A stretch of 64,000 nt of DNA, from contig JARKIF010000006.1 of NCBI GenBank assembly GCA_029378245.1, positions 2,294,001 through 2,358,000 on the forward strand, written 5' to 3'. Below are positions 22,787 through 35,034 of this stretch, piece by piece. This DNA comes from Roridomyces roridus (lineage: Eukaryota > Basidiomycota > Agaricomycetes > Agaricales > Mycenaceae). Position 1 is the first letter of the stretch; each line of letters begins with the position of its first letter. The translations under genes were made by a program, and so were the position numbers. A model generated the notes under the pieces. The model did no database searches, was not told the origin of the DNA, and saw only the letters and a list, made by a program, of their open reading frames with translations.

Positions 22787-25700
22787 ATGGAGGACTTGAA
22801 GGGGATGGGCTACCTCCCTCACCAGGCTACCCCTCGTCCTCGGCCGCTCAAGCTGGCATTCATAATGCTGGCTACCGCCTCCTACTGCCTCGCTATGATG
22901 CTCTATTACCTGTTCTGGTCGTCCTCGCACTCCCACACTGGCACTACGCTACCGATTAACGCACAAGCTATTGTCGCGCAGTGCCGCGCCCTGCACCTCA
23001 TCCCGGGACCGCCAGACAACTTCCATTCGCGCAGGGAATCGGATCGTTTCGTCCCGGGCACGAAGCCTACGCTCATTCGGAACGCGTCGATTTGGACGGG
23101 GCTTGAGAATGGGAATGAGGTGGTCTATGGAGATATATTTCTTGATGGAGGGCTCATCAAGGAGGTGGGCTCCGTCGATGCGAGCAAGTACGCCGATCGC
23201 GAGCTGGTTGTGTTGGATGCTGAGGGTGCTTGGGTTTCTCCTGGGTGTGTCGGTTTCTTCACTGGCTAGCTTTCTGTGCTGATTTTGCAGTATCGTCGAC
23301 CTGCATTCTGTACGTCTTAGCTGACGTCCCAAACCACTCAATCATTGACACTTTTTAGCACCTCGGCGTGGACAGCGCGCCCGCGCTGAATGGTGCCTCC
23401 GACACCAATTCGCTTAAAGGACTCGTACTCCCGTGGCTGCGCTCACTGGACGGGCTCAATACACACGACGACGCGTATAGGCTGACGGTTTCTGGGGGAG
23501 TGACTACAGCGAATGTGTTGCCTGGCAGTGCGGACGCTATAGGTTTGTCTTGACTCTCCGCGTGATAAAAGCTGAGCAGCGTGTAGGTGGACAGGCATTT
23601 GTCGTGAAATTGCGCCCTACGGCGGAACGGTCGACTTCGGCGATGCTGCTCGAGCCGCCTTTCTCATTGAATGGGACGCATGTCGACGCGAACCAGCGGC
23701 CGAGATGGAGACAGATGAAGTGAGTTTTTCTTTGCCATAGCCTGAGCCCACTGACCTTGTTCCTAGACATGCTTGCGGTGTGTGCCCACGACCTCAATAC
23801 TGAATTCTTTTTCATCTGTCGAGCAGGAGAGAACCCGAGTAAGCTATATCGCCATATCCTACTCAGCCGTCTCAAATCAAACCAGGTCGCGTGTACTCGG
23901 GTACCCGAATGGACACGCAGTGGGCATTCCGTCAAGCATACAACACCGCTCGTATCCTCAAGGAGAAACAAGACGCGTACTGTGAAAAGGCGCTGGCGGG
24001 CCAATGGACCGGGCTCGGCGACTTTCCTGAAGATTTACAATGGGAGGCGCTGGTAGATGTGTTGCGTGGACGCGTCAAAGTGCACAACCACTGCTACGAG
24101 GCGGTTGATTTCGATGGGATGGTTCGGTTGACGAACGAGTTCAAATTTTCGATCGCCGCGTTCCACCATGCACATGAAGCGTACTTGGTGCCGGAGTTGA
24201 TCAAGAAGACTTACGGTGAGCGTTTGTATTCCATGCCTAGGATTGACGCTGAAATTGCATAGGACATCCACCTGCCGTCGCAATATTCGCCACCTCTGCC
24301 AGGTACAAACGCGAGGCGTTCCGGGGCTCGGAATTTGCGCCGCGTATCTTGGCTGATAACGGCTTGGATGTTGTTATGAAGGTTTGTCCCGTTTCTGGTA
24401 GTCCCTATGATTGACACGCACTTTAGAGTGACCATCCGGTGCTGAATTCGCGTCACTTGGTGTATGAGGCGCAGCAGGCACATTACTTTGGTCTGCCTGC
24501 GAATCTGGCTTTGGCTTCTGTCACCAGCACCCCGGCGAGGATCATGGGCCAAGATCATAGAATCGGTCGTATCATCGAAGGATTCGATGCAGACGTTGTT
24601 GTCTGGGACAGCCACCCCCTTAACCTTGGGGCTGCGCCCAAGCAGGTTTTCATAGATGGGATTGCGCAGTTCGAGGATCCGCACGTGTCGACGAAACCAA
24701 AGTCCCTCCAGCGCGTACCAACAGCACCTAACTGGGAGAAGGAGATTGCGGATGCGATCAAGTATGAGGGATTACCGCCACTCGAGCCCAAGACAACAAA
24801 GGGGAAGGCTGTGGTATTCAGGAATGTTGGAAGCATCTACTTGAAAGATTCTGTCGGGGTGAAGGAGGTGTTCGTGGCGGAGAGCAAGGGTGGGATTGTT
24901 GTTGTCGAGGAAGGGCAAATTACGTGCAGCGGGTCGTGCCCCCAGGCTCTCTTGAGAGCTGACGCGATTCATCTTGATCTCGAGGGTGGTTCCATCTCGT
25001 ACGTATACCGTTCGTTATCAAGTTGTAGAACGCTGAAGTCCTTTTACAGTCCAGGCTTGACGACCTACGGAAGCCCACTTGGTCTCACGCACATCAGTGG
25101 CGAACGTGAGTCTGCATTACCTTTTTCCGCGTTTCATTGACCTCTTTTACAGCGTCTACCAGTGACGGACCGGTATTCGATCCTTTGAATGGCCCCGTCC
25201 CCTCCATCATTGACGGAACCCTCATCAAAGCCGCCGACGGGCTCGTCTTTACCTCGCGAGACGCGTATTTGGGATACCGCAGCGGCGTGACCTCTGCTGT
25301 TGTTGCGCCGATGGCACGCGGCTTCCTTTCAGGCTTGAGCACGGCTTTCAGCACGGGCGCGGCGCATAAGCTTGTTGATGGGGCTATCCTGCAGGAGGTG
25401 GCTGCTGTGCATGTTGCGGTTTCCATGTCCTCGCGAGTCAGTGTGAGCACGCAGATTGCTGCGTTGCGTCAGCTGCTGCTTGGTGGGGGCAAGGGAGAGG
25501 TTCAAACGTACTTTGGAGATGTTGCGGATGTGAGTGAGCACTTACTTGATCGTGCTGTTCCGCTAATTGTAAATAGGGTAAAATTCCCTTGGTTGTCAAC
25601 GCGGAGAGCGCAGACGTTATTGCGAGCTTGATTACACTCAAGAAAGAGATAGAAGCGGCAAGTGGAAAATCCGTGCGTCTCACGATTGCAGGTGCCAGCG

Positions 25701-26155
25701 AGGTGCATTTGCTGGCCAAGGAGATTGGCGAGGCTGGCGTTGGGGTGATTGTACAGCAACGGCCGTTCCCTGCCTACTGGGAGGCGAAACGTATCCTGCC
25801 TGGCCCGCCTTTGACGGCGTCCAGCGCGATCGCGGAGCTGGTGAAGTATAATGTGACTGTAGGGATCATGGTTGAGGAACAGGACCGTGTCAGGAATACG
25901 AGGTTTGACGCAGCCTGGGTGCGTAGCGTTTTAGCTGGCTGAATATAAGACACTGACGAACATTGGCAGGCGGCGCTTGAATCCAGCGGAGTTGTTGGAA
26001 AGGCTGATGCGCTCGCGCTCGCGTCGACCAACCTCGAGATATTGCTCGGAGTTGGGGAGAGGGACGACCATCTTGTGGCGACGAGAGGGTCTGCGTTCGA
26101 GGGGAAGGTCGTGGCGATTATGTCTGCCCGGTCAAAGTCGGTTCACCTTGTATGA
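22787..26155 (+). CDS. Membrane-anchored amidohydrolase-family protein, paralog B
   Basis: Thirteen exons (22787-23244, 23291-23309, 23359-23542, 23587-23719, 23767-23777, 23827-23838, 23886-24215, 24263-24381, 24427-24998, 25050-25105, 25153-25529, 25577-25918, 25970-26155) give 932 residues. The start ATG lies in CCACCATGG. One membrane span (about residues 26-44) precedes RNASIWTG, VDLHSHLG, FHHAHEAYLVP and SDHPVLNSRH, the same hydrolase motif set as paralog A. Exons of 11 and 12 nt (CATGCTTGCG and GAGAACCC regions) are kept. It differs from A by lacking the intron in the segment VRLTNEFKF. The C-terminus ends SARSKSVHLV. Paralog C begins 231 bp downstream in the same direction. The reaction is unknown. 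Confidence 0.9.
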
Positions 26156-26386
26156 TGAACATACAGTAATAGCTACCCTTGAAAGCGTGCACTTGGCAGC
26201 ATGGCGTTTGAATCTTGAGAGTGTCGGAAGCGTTCCCAACAAGGAAACACCGTCCTCTCAGCCACTGATTTGGGTCTGGCCTTCCGGGCCGCGTTGGCCG
26301 AGCGAGTCACGCCGAAAAGATAACACTGGTTGCCGCGGCTAATCTTGCACCATGCTTGCACAATCCGATTCCCAGACTCTTCCACC

Positions 26387-29300
26387 ATGGAGAAGGTGGC
26401 GACCTACGTGCCCCAGAGGCGAGGCAAACTCATCCAAGTCGCCATAGCAGCTCTCGCAGCGCTCTTCTGCTCTCTTACCTATCTCTTCTTCCTCACTGCT
26501 GAGCCCCGTCTCGAACCACTCCCACTCAACGCAGCAGTGATTCTCGCGCAATGCAACGCGCTGCACCTTACTCCAGGCCCGCCAGACGACTTTTCTGCGC
26601 GTAAACAGTCAGACCGGTTCGTCGAGGGCACCCCGCCTACACTTATCCGGAACGCGTCGATATGGACTGGAGCTGAGAACGGACATCAAGTTATCCACGG
26701 CGATATTCTGCTCGATAAGGGACTCATCAAGGAGATTGGCTCCGTGGATGTCAGCACGTACCGCGATGTTGTTGTTGTAGAGGCCGAGGGAAGCTGGGTG
26801 TCTCCTGGGTGCGTTTTATTGCTCTCTAGACTCATTTCTCCTCACATCCAAGTGCTTAGAATCGTCGACCTGCACTCGCATCTTGGGGTCAGCAGCAGCC
26901 CGTCGTTAAACGGTGCCAGGGACGGCAACTCGCATGCAGGATTGATGTTGCCCTGGCTGCGCTCTCTGGATGGCATGAACACGCACGACGACGCATACCA
27001 ACTCAGCATCTCCGGCGGTGTGACGACTGCAAACGTCCTGCCTGGGAGCGCCAACGCCGCTGGGGGCCAGGCGTTTGTAATCAAGCTGCGCCCCACGACG
27101 GAACGGTCTGCGTCGGCCATGTTGCTCGAGCCGCCGTATTCGCTTAATGGGACGTATGTGGATCCTGCAGCAAGGCCGAGGTGGAGGCAGATGAAGTGTG
27201 TTTCCAGTTTCACTTAGCTGCAAATGACTGACTGGCACTAAAGGCATGCTTGTGGTACGTATTTGAGCTTTCCGTCCATGAATAACCCATCATGGTCTCG
27301 CAGGAGAGAATCCCAGTAAGATACCTCTTTTCATAAATATATGAAGTTGAATGAAACAGGTCGCGTGTACTCGGGGACTCGCATGGATACGCAGTGGGCC
27401 TTCCGCCAGGGCTACAACACGGCCCGTATCATCAAGGAGAAGCAAGACGCCTACTGTGCCAAGGCACTCGCTGGGCACTGGACAGGTCTGGGCGAGTTCC
27501 CCGAAGATCTCCAGTGGGAGGCTTTGGTGGATGTCCTTCGCGGGCGGGTCAAGGTGCAAAATCATTGCTATGAAGCAGTGGATTTCGATGGTATCATCAG
27601 ACTCACGAACGAGTTCAAATTCTCCATCGCGGCATTCCACCACGCACACGAAGCGTATTTGGTACCAGATCTTCTGAAGAAAGCGTATGGCCATCCGCCC
27701 GCTGTCGCAATCTTCGCTACTCACGGGAGATACAAACGCGAGGCTTTCCGTGGCTCCGAGTTTGCGCCACGCATCTTGGCGGATAATGGTCTGGATGTTG
27801 TCATGAAGGTACAAATTTTGACTCGATAGAAGGGGTCGGGCGCCAACTTTCACATAGAGCGATCACCCAGTTTTGGACTCGCGACACCTGGTGTACGAGG
27901 CGCAGCAAGCGCATTACTTTGGTCTGTCAGCGAATCTGGCGTTGGCTTCTGTCACCAGCACCCCGGCGAGGATTATGGGTCAAGATCACAGAATCGGTCA
28001 TATCATTGCGGGCTACGACGCGGACATTGTCATTTGGGATAGCCACCCTCTGGCCCTTGGTGCGACTCCCAAGCAGGTCTTCATTGACGGAATTGCCCAA
28101 TTTGAGAAGCCTTACTCGTCCGCCAAGCCAAAGTTCTTCCAACATGCACCCTCTACGCCGGATTGGGACAAGGAGACGGCAGAGACGATCAAATACGAGG
28201 GATTACCGCCGCTGGAGCCTAAGAGGGCAAAGGAAGAGGTGGTCGTGTTCAGGAATGTCGGCAGCGTGTTCTTGAAGGATGCAGAGACCCGGAGTGTTGA
28301 GGAGGTTTTTACATCGGCGAGTAAGGATGGTGTTGTGGTCGTTAAGAAGGGGCGTGTTGTGTGTCGTGGGATGTGCACTGCAGCTCTTGAGCACACCGAT
28401 GCCCTACATATCGATCTCGAAGGGGGATCCATCTTGTAAGATTTTGACCTTTTCGAAGAAAAGTGACTGATAATTCTCTAGCCCGGGGCTTGTAGCATAC
28501 GGCAGCCAGCTTGGCCTCACGCATATCACTGGCGAACGTGGGCAGACCAGTCTCGTGTTTAACCTTGTGATTGACACCCTTTGTAGCGTCTACCAGCGAC
28601 GGGCCAGTATTCGATCCTCTGAGCATGCTGGTTCCTGGAATCATCGATGGCAAGCTCATGAAAGCCTCCGACGGTCTCCTCTTTGCCTCCCGGGACGCCT
28701 ACCTGGCGTATCGCAATGGTGTCACCTCCGCTGTAGTTGCCCCAACTTCGCGCGGCTTCTTGTCTGGTTTGAGCGCGGTTTTCAGCACATCGGCAGCACA
28801 CAAGTTGGTCGATGGGGCTGTCATTCAAGAGGTCACTGCTATACATGTTACGTTGTCCTTGTCCTCGGGGATCAGTGTGAGCACTCAGATTGCGACGCTG
28901 CGTGGACTACTACTCGGCGGGGGCGAGGGAGAAATCGGACAGTATTTCGGTGATGTTGCAGCTGTAAGTCGGTCCTTCTTGTGTTCGCATTTGCTGACTA
29001 TTTCTCAGGGCAAAATTCCGTTGGTTGTCAACGCCGAGAGCGCCGACATTATCGCCAGCCTAGTTGTGCTCAAGAAAGAAGTGGAAGCGGCGACAGGAAA
29101 CCCCATCCGCCTCACGCTCACGGGGGCCACCGAGGCGCATCTCCTGGCCAAAGAACTTGGCGAGAGCGGAGTCGGTGTTCTGACCAAGCAGAGGCCATAT
29201 CCTTCAAGATGGGAACAGAAACGCCTGTTGGCGGGACCGCCGTTGACGCAGGCCAGTGCCATCGCGACACTTGTCGCACACAATGTGACAGTTGGTATCG

Positions 29301-29583
29301 AGGTGACTGACGAGCCAGAGGTCAGAAATACGTGCTTTGACGCGGGTTGGGTGAGTGTTTCCCTCATTCAAGTACACAAGATTGACTTTTACAGGCCGCG
29401 CTCGAATCAAATGGTGCCATTGGAAAGGCGCAGGCCCTGGCATTGGTGTCTTCCAACGTGGAGACGCTTCTTGGAGTGGCCAGCAGCAATAGCGACCTCG
29501 TCGCAACCAAAGGCGGAGATGATTTTGAAGCAAAAGTTGTCGCGATTATATCTTCCTTCAGGGGATACGTCGACACTGTGTAA
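26387..29583 (+). CDS. Membrane-anchored amidohydrolase-family protein, paralog C
   Basis: Ten exons (26387-26808, 26860-27195, 27244-27254, 27304-27315, 27360-27808, 27858-28435, 28482-28537, 28587-28963, 29009-29350, 29395-29583) give 923 residues. It has the same design as paralogs A and B: a membrane span near residues 15-35, RNASIWTG, VDLHSHLG, FHHAHEAYLVP and SDHPVLDSRH. Three introns present in B (after the HS of HSH, before GGQAFV, and at KKTYG) are absent here, with uninterrupted coding sequence at each place, so this copy has lost introns. The 11- and 12-nt exons remain. The stop lies 13 bp from the stop of the convergent Bin3-type methyltransferase gene. The start follows the same CCACCATGG context as B. 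Confidence 0.9.
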
Positions 29584-29596
29584 ATAGTCATTTATT

Positions 29597-30638
29597 TCAA
29601 AGTTTCGTGTACAGATCGACAGGTCGATGGAATCCTGGACAACGACTTGAGATGCTTTACTTTATTTTGGAAGAGAACTTACCGCCATCCCCAACACTAC
29701 CCAGCTCTACAAGCTCACTGAATCCCAACTTGGCTAGCATCCGAGGAAAGTCCTCTGGGCGTAGCTTGAGTCCTTGAGCAGTATCTCTTAGTTTCTACCG
29801 AGTTGAGATCAATGGCAGGCAAAGAGAAGGCTGCCGACAAACTTTATCCATGCGCTTTGCCTTGCGATACGTTTCCCAAGCTTGTGGCTCCACGATAAAC
29901 TGACCACCGGGAGCTAGGACGGCAGCTACCCGGGAAAAGAACGTATCGAGCGCGGCATCTCCTCCGTTGAGGTGAATCCATTTTGTGATTGAGAATCTGC
30001 AAGTCATTGAGTCGAGAGGAATATTAGAATTTGCCTGTTGCACGTACGCTAGGACGACGTCGTACCCAGTCGCGTCCTCGGGAATGGCTTCATTCACCCA
30101 ATCTGCGGTGCGGAACGAGATGTTGTGAGGGAAAACGTCCGGACTGGACTGCGGGATGGGCAAGGGGCCGAGGGAGTGGGCGCAAGAGGCGGGGAAGTAG
30201 TCTGCTTCGCCAACAGGGTCGACATCGACGCGTTTCCGTTTTCGAGATTGTCCGTCTGTCTCTGCAGTCTCACCAGGCGGCCCTTGGGCAGACCATACGG
30301 TCCTCCGTCGACGCCACGCAGCCCGGACAAGTGCATCGTCAATGTCCACCCCAACCACTTTCGAGGCGCCATGCGACTGTGCTAGCTTGTTCATTCTCAG
30401 TCGCCTTTCGTGCGGCAGAAGCAGACGAACCTATTTCACAGGATACCCAGCCCTCATTGCAGCCTACGTCGAGTACGCGTTTGCCTGAGAATGTGGATGG
30501 TGGGAGGAGAGCGAGGCGCGGGTCGTTCACGCAGGGGCGTTTTGCGTAGTAACTGAGATTTTAGTTGGCTATGTGTGGTGAATCGAGAGAGAGAGAAACA
30601 AACCCATGGTAATTCCCGTGGATTGGTACAGAAGACAT
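29597..30638 (-). CDS. Bin3/MePCE-type RNA methyltransferase
   Basis: Six exons (30638-30604, 30552-30431, 30381-30048, 29996-29843, 29794-29683, 29634-29597) give 264 residues. The start MSSVPIHGNYHGYYAKR is typical of the Bin3 family. SAM-binding motifs are VLDVGCNEGWVSCEIAQ and VVGVDID, and the catalytic-region signature is FSITKWIHLNGGD followed by LAPGGQFIVEPQAW. Family members methylate the 5' gamma-phosphate of small RNAs such as 7SK or U6; the target here is unknown. An insertion with a basic KRKRVD stretch could be a nuclear signal. The gene starts 62 bp downstream of the MYND-finger gene stop on the same strand, and converges on amidohydrolase C. Confidence 0.92.
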
Positions 30639-30700
30639 GGTTGAAAGAGAAAGTGTGATGATACAAAATTCCGCATATGTATACTACATTCTTGCTACAT

Positions 30701-32967
30701 TCACGCCTCAGTTTTCTCTGGGGCACAAAACTTCTTGTGCTCCTTCCAATGCGACTTCTGGCATGCAGGATCACAATACCTAACTTTCGAGCAAGCACAC
30801 TTGCGCAGTACAGCCGAAGGGTTTCCACACCAAGAACAACGATACAGCTTAACTGTGTTGCTCAGCGAGGTCGTCTCAGGGTGCCGCCACTCCTGCGCCT
30901 CGTGCAGATGCATGTCCTCCAGCCAAGCTGCCAGGTCGTCATCCACCTTCTCGGCACTAGGCGATGGGTCCAAGGCCGTGGTATCATTCAAGAGTGGACC
31001 CCATTCTGCTAACGCAGCGGGGAACAGTTTGACTATGGTTTGCTGAGTGAGCCGCAGCAATGTCTTGGGCGGAGGAACGCCGATCCAGTTGCTATAGTCG
31101 TCTGCGATCTTGAGTTTCTGTACCGCTGGCTAACAGAAGATGAATTGGGCCGGAGATGGAAACTCGAACACTTACCTGCAGCTCACGAAGATCGAGACTG
31201 ATTTCTTCGTCAATCATAATCCGCAGGATTATGTTCCAGTACAAGATGTTCTTCATGTACCGGTTGTCGGGAGGCGCCTCGGAAACAAACGTCTTGGAGT
31301 CCTCCAATGCACTCGTCAAAAACGCGATGCCCTCCTCCCATTTCTTGTCGCCAGAACTGGCCTCTTGCAAGATATGCATGCCCATCTCCCCCGCGTGCTG
31401 GACCGCGCGCTGCATCAGCTGGAACCGCACAAAAGGAGTGATATTCTGACACCGCATGCCCTTCTTCGATGCGCGCAGTCCCACAACGGGGTCGGACGCT
31501 AAAGATAGCGAATAGAACGCGTATGCAAAGTTGGGATTCCGTTTCAACGAAGCATTGGCGATCTTGACGGCGTCGGGAATACGCTGTTTCATGATCGCGA
31601 ATTTCATCTCAAGGATGTCCGCGAGGTCGATCTCGTTTGCTAGACCCTTGGCACGGATGGCTCTGGCGCAGTGAGGAAGTGCGTCGGACCACATGGTGAA
31701 GGGCAGGCCGACATCCATGAGTTTCCCTTCTTCAGATTGGAAAAAGCCTTCACCCAGCGCAAATTCGGTCCTAGTGAGGATGAGTTGGGATGTCGCAAAC
31801 ATGGGCATGTAACTGACTACCTTGGAATGAGCCCAGCTAAAGAGAGACCCAAGACATACAGATCGTGCGTTTGTGCCGCCTTCATCATAGCGCTTTGATG
31901 TTCTCTCGACGAATGCAGAGTGAGGTACGTTTCGCACCGCTGGAACCCGTACGCGCCAGATATTTGACTGAGGTGCGAAGGTGCCGGTCGCATAACGGCC
32001 TGCATTAATTTCATGGGGTCGAGATGTCGCTGGTCTTCCTCGGCATCTTTCTGGTGTATGTCGATCAAACCGCCGAGACAGGTGGATCGCACGATCCAGT
32101 CTTTGCTACGCAAGCCGGCGACGAGGCAGTCGACGGTGGCCGGAGGAACTTGGCAGTGGAGAGTAGATATGGATAGCAGCTTCACGGCATGGTCACTGAG
32201 GGTTCGAGAAGGGGCCGCCCTGCGGAAAGCCGTCGTGACTGCCTCCACAATGCCCCGCAGATCCGCGGTCGGTGTGAATTGCGGATCGACTTGCTTTCCT
32301 TCATCAGAGAAGGCAGCAGTGAGGCAGTGGGAAAGAGTGATCACAGAGAGCTCCACGGCTCTCTCGTCGTCCGGCAGGTCTTTCAAGACGCGGAGCAGAA
32401 CGGGATAATGTTTCGCGATTGCGACACGGACTTCGAGACCACCGTGATGCGTGACTGTGGTGAGAGCACGGAGAGCGAGGTGCCTGCAGCTGGGTTCGTC
32501 GACCAATGGGAATAGGTGGCCGAGAAACCCTGTCTGAGGTGAGCCAGTGCTTTGATTTTTCCAAGAGCAACTGCGTACCTCTCTCAAATAGCTTGTTCCG
32601 CAGTAACGAGTCGACACACATCCGCGCGTATATCCCGACAATTCCTCCCTTGAGTCTGAAATTCGACGCGTTGCCAGAGTAGGCTTTGTCCAAACGGCGA
32701 TATATGCTTTCAAAGTTGGTATGGACCTTCTTCAAGCCACTTCGCGTGGAGATATCTTTCGGGCGTCAGGCAAGGGTGGCTGTTTCCTGTTCGATTGGAC
32801 AGACCAGGCAGGTCAAAGTGGTCGCACAAGACATTGACCACAAAGGTCCATCCCTCGGCATTTTCGATATCGTCAAAGAAAGAATCGGGGAGGTTGTTTT
32901 TGCTCTGGGTGGGTGGTGGATTGGTGGATTTAGCTTTTGGCTTGCCTTTGCGACCAGGACCAGGCAT
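30701..32967 (-). CDS. MYND-type zinc-finger protein with helical-repeat body
   Basis: Five exons (32967-32805, 32755-32579, 32529-31821, 31770-31176, 31129-30701) give 690 residues. The N-terminus is basic and Pro-rich (GRKGKPKAKSTNPPP). The middle (about residues 90-400) looks like Armadillo/HEAT-type helices (HLALRALTTVTHHGGLEVRV, WIVRSTCLGGLIDIH). The C-terminus carries the MYND finger: CSWCGNPSAVLRKCAC, VRYCDPACQKSHW, HKKFC. MYND fingers bind proline-rich partners. No SET domain is visible, so a methyltransferase role is not supported. Exon 3 uses acceptor CAGACAG, the choice that keeps the frame. Its start codon is about 105 bp from the divergent F-box gene. Confidence 0.85.
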
Positions 32968-33073
32968 CCGTGGAAACAAGGAGGATATCTGATGTTGAAC
33001 CAAACAAATAATCGCGTCCGAGAAAGGCAATTTTGCACTTGGTCCAGAACCACTACTGAACTCTCAGCGCAGA

Positions 33074-34650
33074 ATGGCGTCCCGCTGCCCCGAATGCGGT
33101 GCCACAACTCAGATTTTGGCTGAAGCCACCACCGACGCTGGCATTCTGGCAAGACACTCCATATACTCCTAAACACAAATGAGCCGCCGAATAGCTTCGA
33201 AATCAATCACATTCGCGACATCTTAGCCGAAACGGACGTGCGTCTGGGCTGTTCGGATGACGAGGTACAGTGACTGCAGGAGCGGAGGAGGTCACTGGCC
33301 CGAGAGCGCGCAACGTTGGCGGAGTATCGCAGGAAGAACGCTGAAATCCTGTCTCCGTGGCGGCGGCTACCTCCTGAGATACTCTCCGAAATATTTTCTT
33401 GGACGCTACCATCCTACCAAGAAGTCGTGCTGGCGGCGTACAAGCCCAGCATGAAGGACAGTCCCTGGACACTGGCACAGACATGCAGTTATTGGAGAGC
33501 GGTGGCCGTTTCCACCCCTTCGTTGTGGTCTTTCGTCAAAGTCGATGCTTCGTTCGGCCTGAGTCCCTTGCCTATGGTGCAGACCCAGGTCCAACGCTCA
33601 GGAGCCCTTACAATTCATTTCTGGGCGTGCGCAGATATGGATTCCACCTCGCAGGTCGAACTGTTCAGACTCCTATCTGATCATTTTGAGCGCTGGGAAG
33701 AGCTCAATCTCTGTTTGAGTCGGGATTTGGTGCCTCTTATGGCTGCCCTTCGCGGCCGACTTCCAGCTCTTCAACGGTTGTTGCTGAGGTGGAACGGTCC
33801 TGAAAGCCAGACTAGAGTTGACTCTGTGCAGTGGTTCGACACAGCCGATTCTCTGGTCGACGTTACGGCATACAGCGAGTATCGCTACATCCCGGTGTCG
33901 CTTCCCTCGCAGCATTGTATCACTCGATACGACATCGATGCCTCTGGGGAAACCCATGCCCAGCTCTTGACATTACTCCCAAATCTTATCGAAGCACGTA
34001 TCAAGATCGCATTCTCCGGAACGTGGCCCACAGTCGATGATAAAATCACCCTATTGCACCTCCAGCGTTTGTACGTGAATTTTACAGATTCTCTATCCGA
34101 GCTCCGGGCTCCTCGTCTGGAAGAACTGGCATTTTTCAATACTGGTCTTCATCCAGACCGCGATAAACTTGGGCGTGGCCTTTGTGCTTTCCTAAACCGT
34201 TCGGCTTGCTCCCTGAAGAGGCTTTGCCTCGGAGGGCCGCTTGACGCCGACTGGACCACCCGCATTCTGCGCCAGTTCAAAACCATCACCGAACTCGTGT
34301 TCTTGAAGACGTCCGATCTCAAAGAACATCTCACGATGCTCATGGCCGGCGCCGATAAGACAGTGGCTCCCCAGCTCCTTGCAATACACCTCGGCTTTCA
34401 AGAGGTTACAAGCGACAGCTACCGCAGCCTCTATATGAAAACGCTCGAGTCACGCTGGAATGCACAGGACTGCCACGCGCTCAGAAATGCGACAGTCTTG
34501 CTAGATGAGGAGGATTGGATGTATGATCCGGACCTGGAGGCGCTGTCCGATGAGCTTAGGAAGGGCGGGCTGCAGCTATCGGAGCTACATGGGTTGGCAG
34601 CAGAGATGCACTATGTTGGCTGGGTGTACAAGCGTCACTGGAAGTGCTAA
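33074..34650 (+). pseudogene. F-box protein gene with damaged 5' end
   Basis: A 1.34-kb intact frame from about 33274 to 34650 encodes LPPEILSEIFSWTLP, then CSYWRAVAVSTPSLWS, a basidiomycete F-box, followed by LRR-like segments and ending VGWVYKRHWKC. Upstream, coding sense continues in the same frame (LLNTNEPP at 33166, IRDILAETDVRL) but a TGA at 33271-33273 interrupts it. The only plausible start (ATG 33074, MASRCPECG) is in another frame. The nonsense codon would arise from CGA by one C-to-T change. A 42-bp GT-AG segment (33238-33279) could remove the stop, but not the upstream frame change. So the gene is either newly broken or I have mis-modelled its 5' end. A decayed copy of its 3' end lies at 42.2 kb. 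Confidence 0.6.
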
Positions 34651-34653
34651 AGC

Positions 34654-34930
34654 AACATGTAATAGCGACCAACCCCGATTTCGTGCCTGGCCGAAGCAGG
34701 TAAAGCCCAGCCCTGATACCTCCTGAATCATGCAGTAGTAGCGAAGAAACAGTGCGTGCCTATCGCTTACACTGCAACTCATAGCCAACCATGGTACATA
34801 CCAAATGGCAAAGTCGGTAGGGCACACCAACAAGTATGGGCGACACACGAAAGGCGAAACCAGAGTTGGAGGAGCCAAAACGGATGGTCAAGATTCAAAA
34901 GAAGTTGTTGCAAGTCCTTACTTCAAGTTG
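34654..34930 (+). pseudogene. Decayed SWC5/BCNT 5' fragment
   Basis: This stretch matches exons 1-3 and introns of the intact SWC5 gene at 42.38-42.75 kb: the CCCGATTTCGTGCCTGGCC segment, the intron-2 donor context AAACAGTGCGTGCCTATCG, and the block ATGGTCAAGATTCAAAAGAA. It has deletions and frame changes, lost most of exon 2, and stops before the BCNT-C part. It directly follows the F-box gene, as the F-box remnant precedes the intact SWC5 gene. Confidence 0.8.
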
Positions 34931-35034
34931 TTTCTGCACCCCGGCCCGGGCTCGCCACTTGATGATCAGCGCGCGCTGTCATCAAGCTTAGCGCCGTGCC
35001 GACGGCTTGCTTCCTCTCTTGATCTACGAACAGC

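Noticed and set aside
24035..24836. Long antisense frames over the amidohydrolase exons, also at 27290-28432 and 28842-29591
   Set aside because: They mirror the codon pattern of well-supported sense exons, recur at the same places in all three paralogs, and have no signal, domain or splice logic of their own.
33265..33279. 15-bp GT-AG segment as a functional intron in the F-box gene
   Set aside because: Far below the size of every other intron in this window (about 42 bp or more); a nonsense mutation is simpler.
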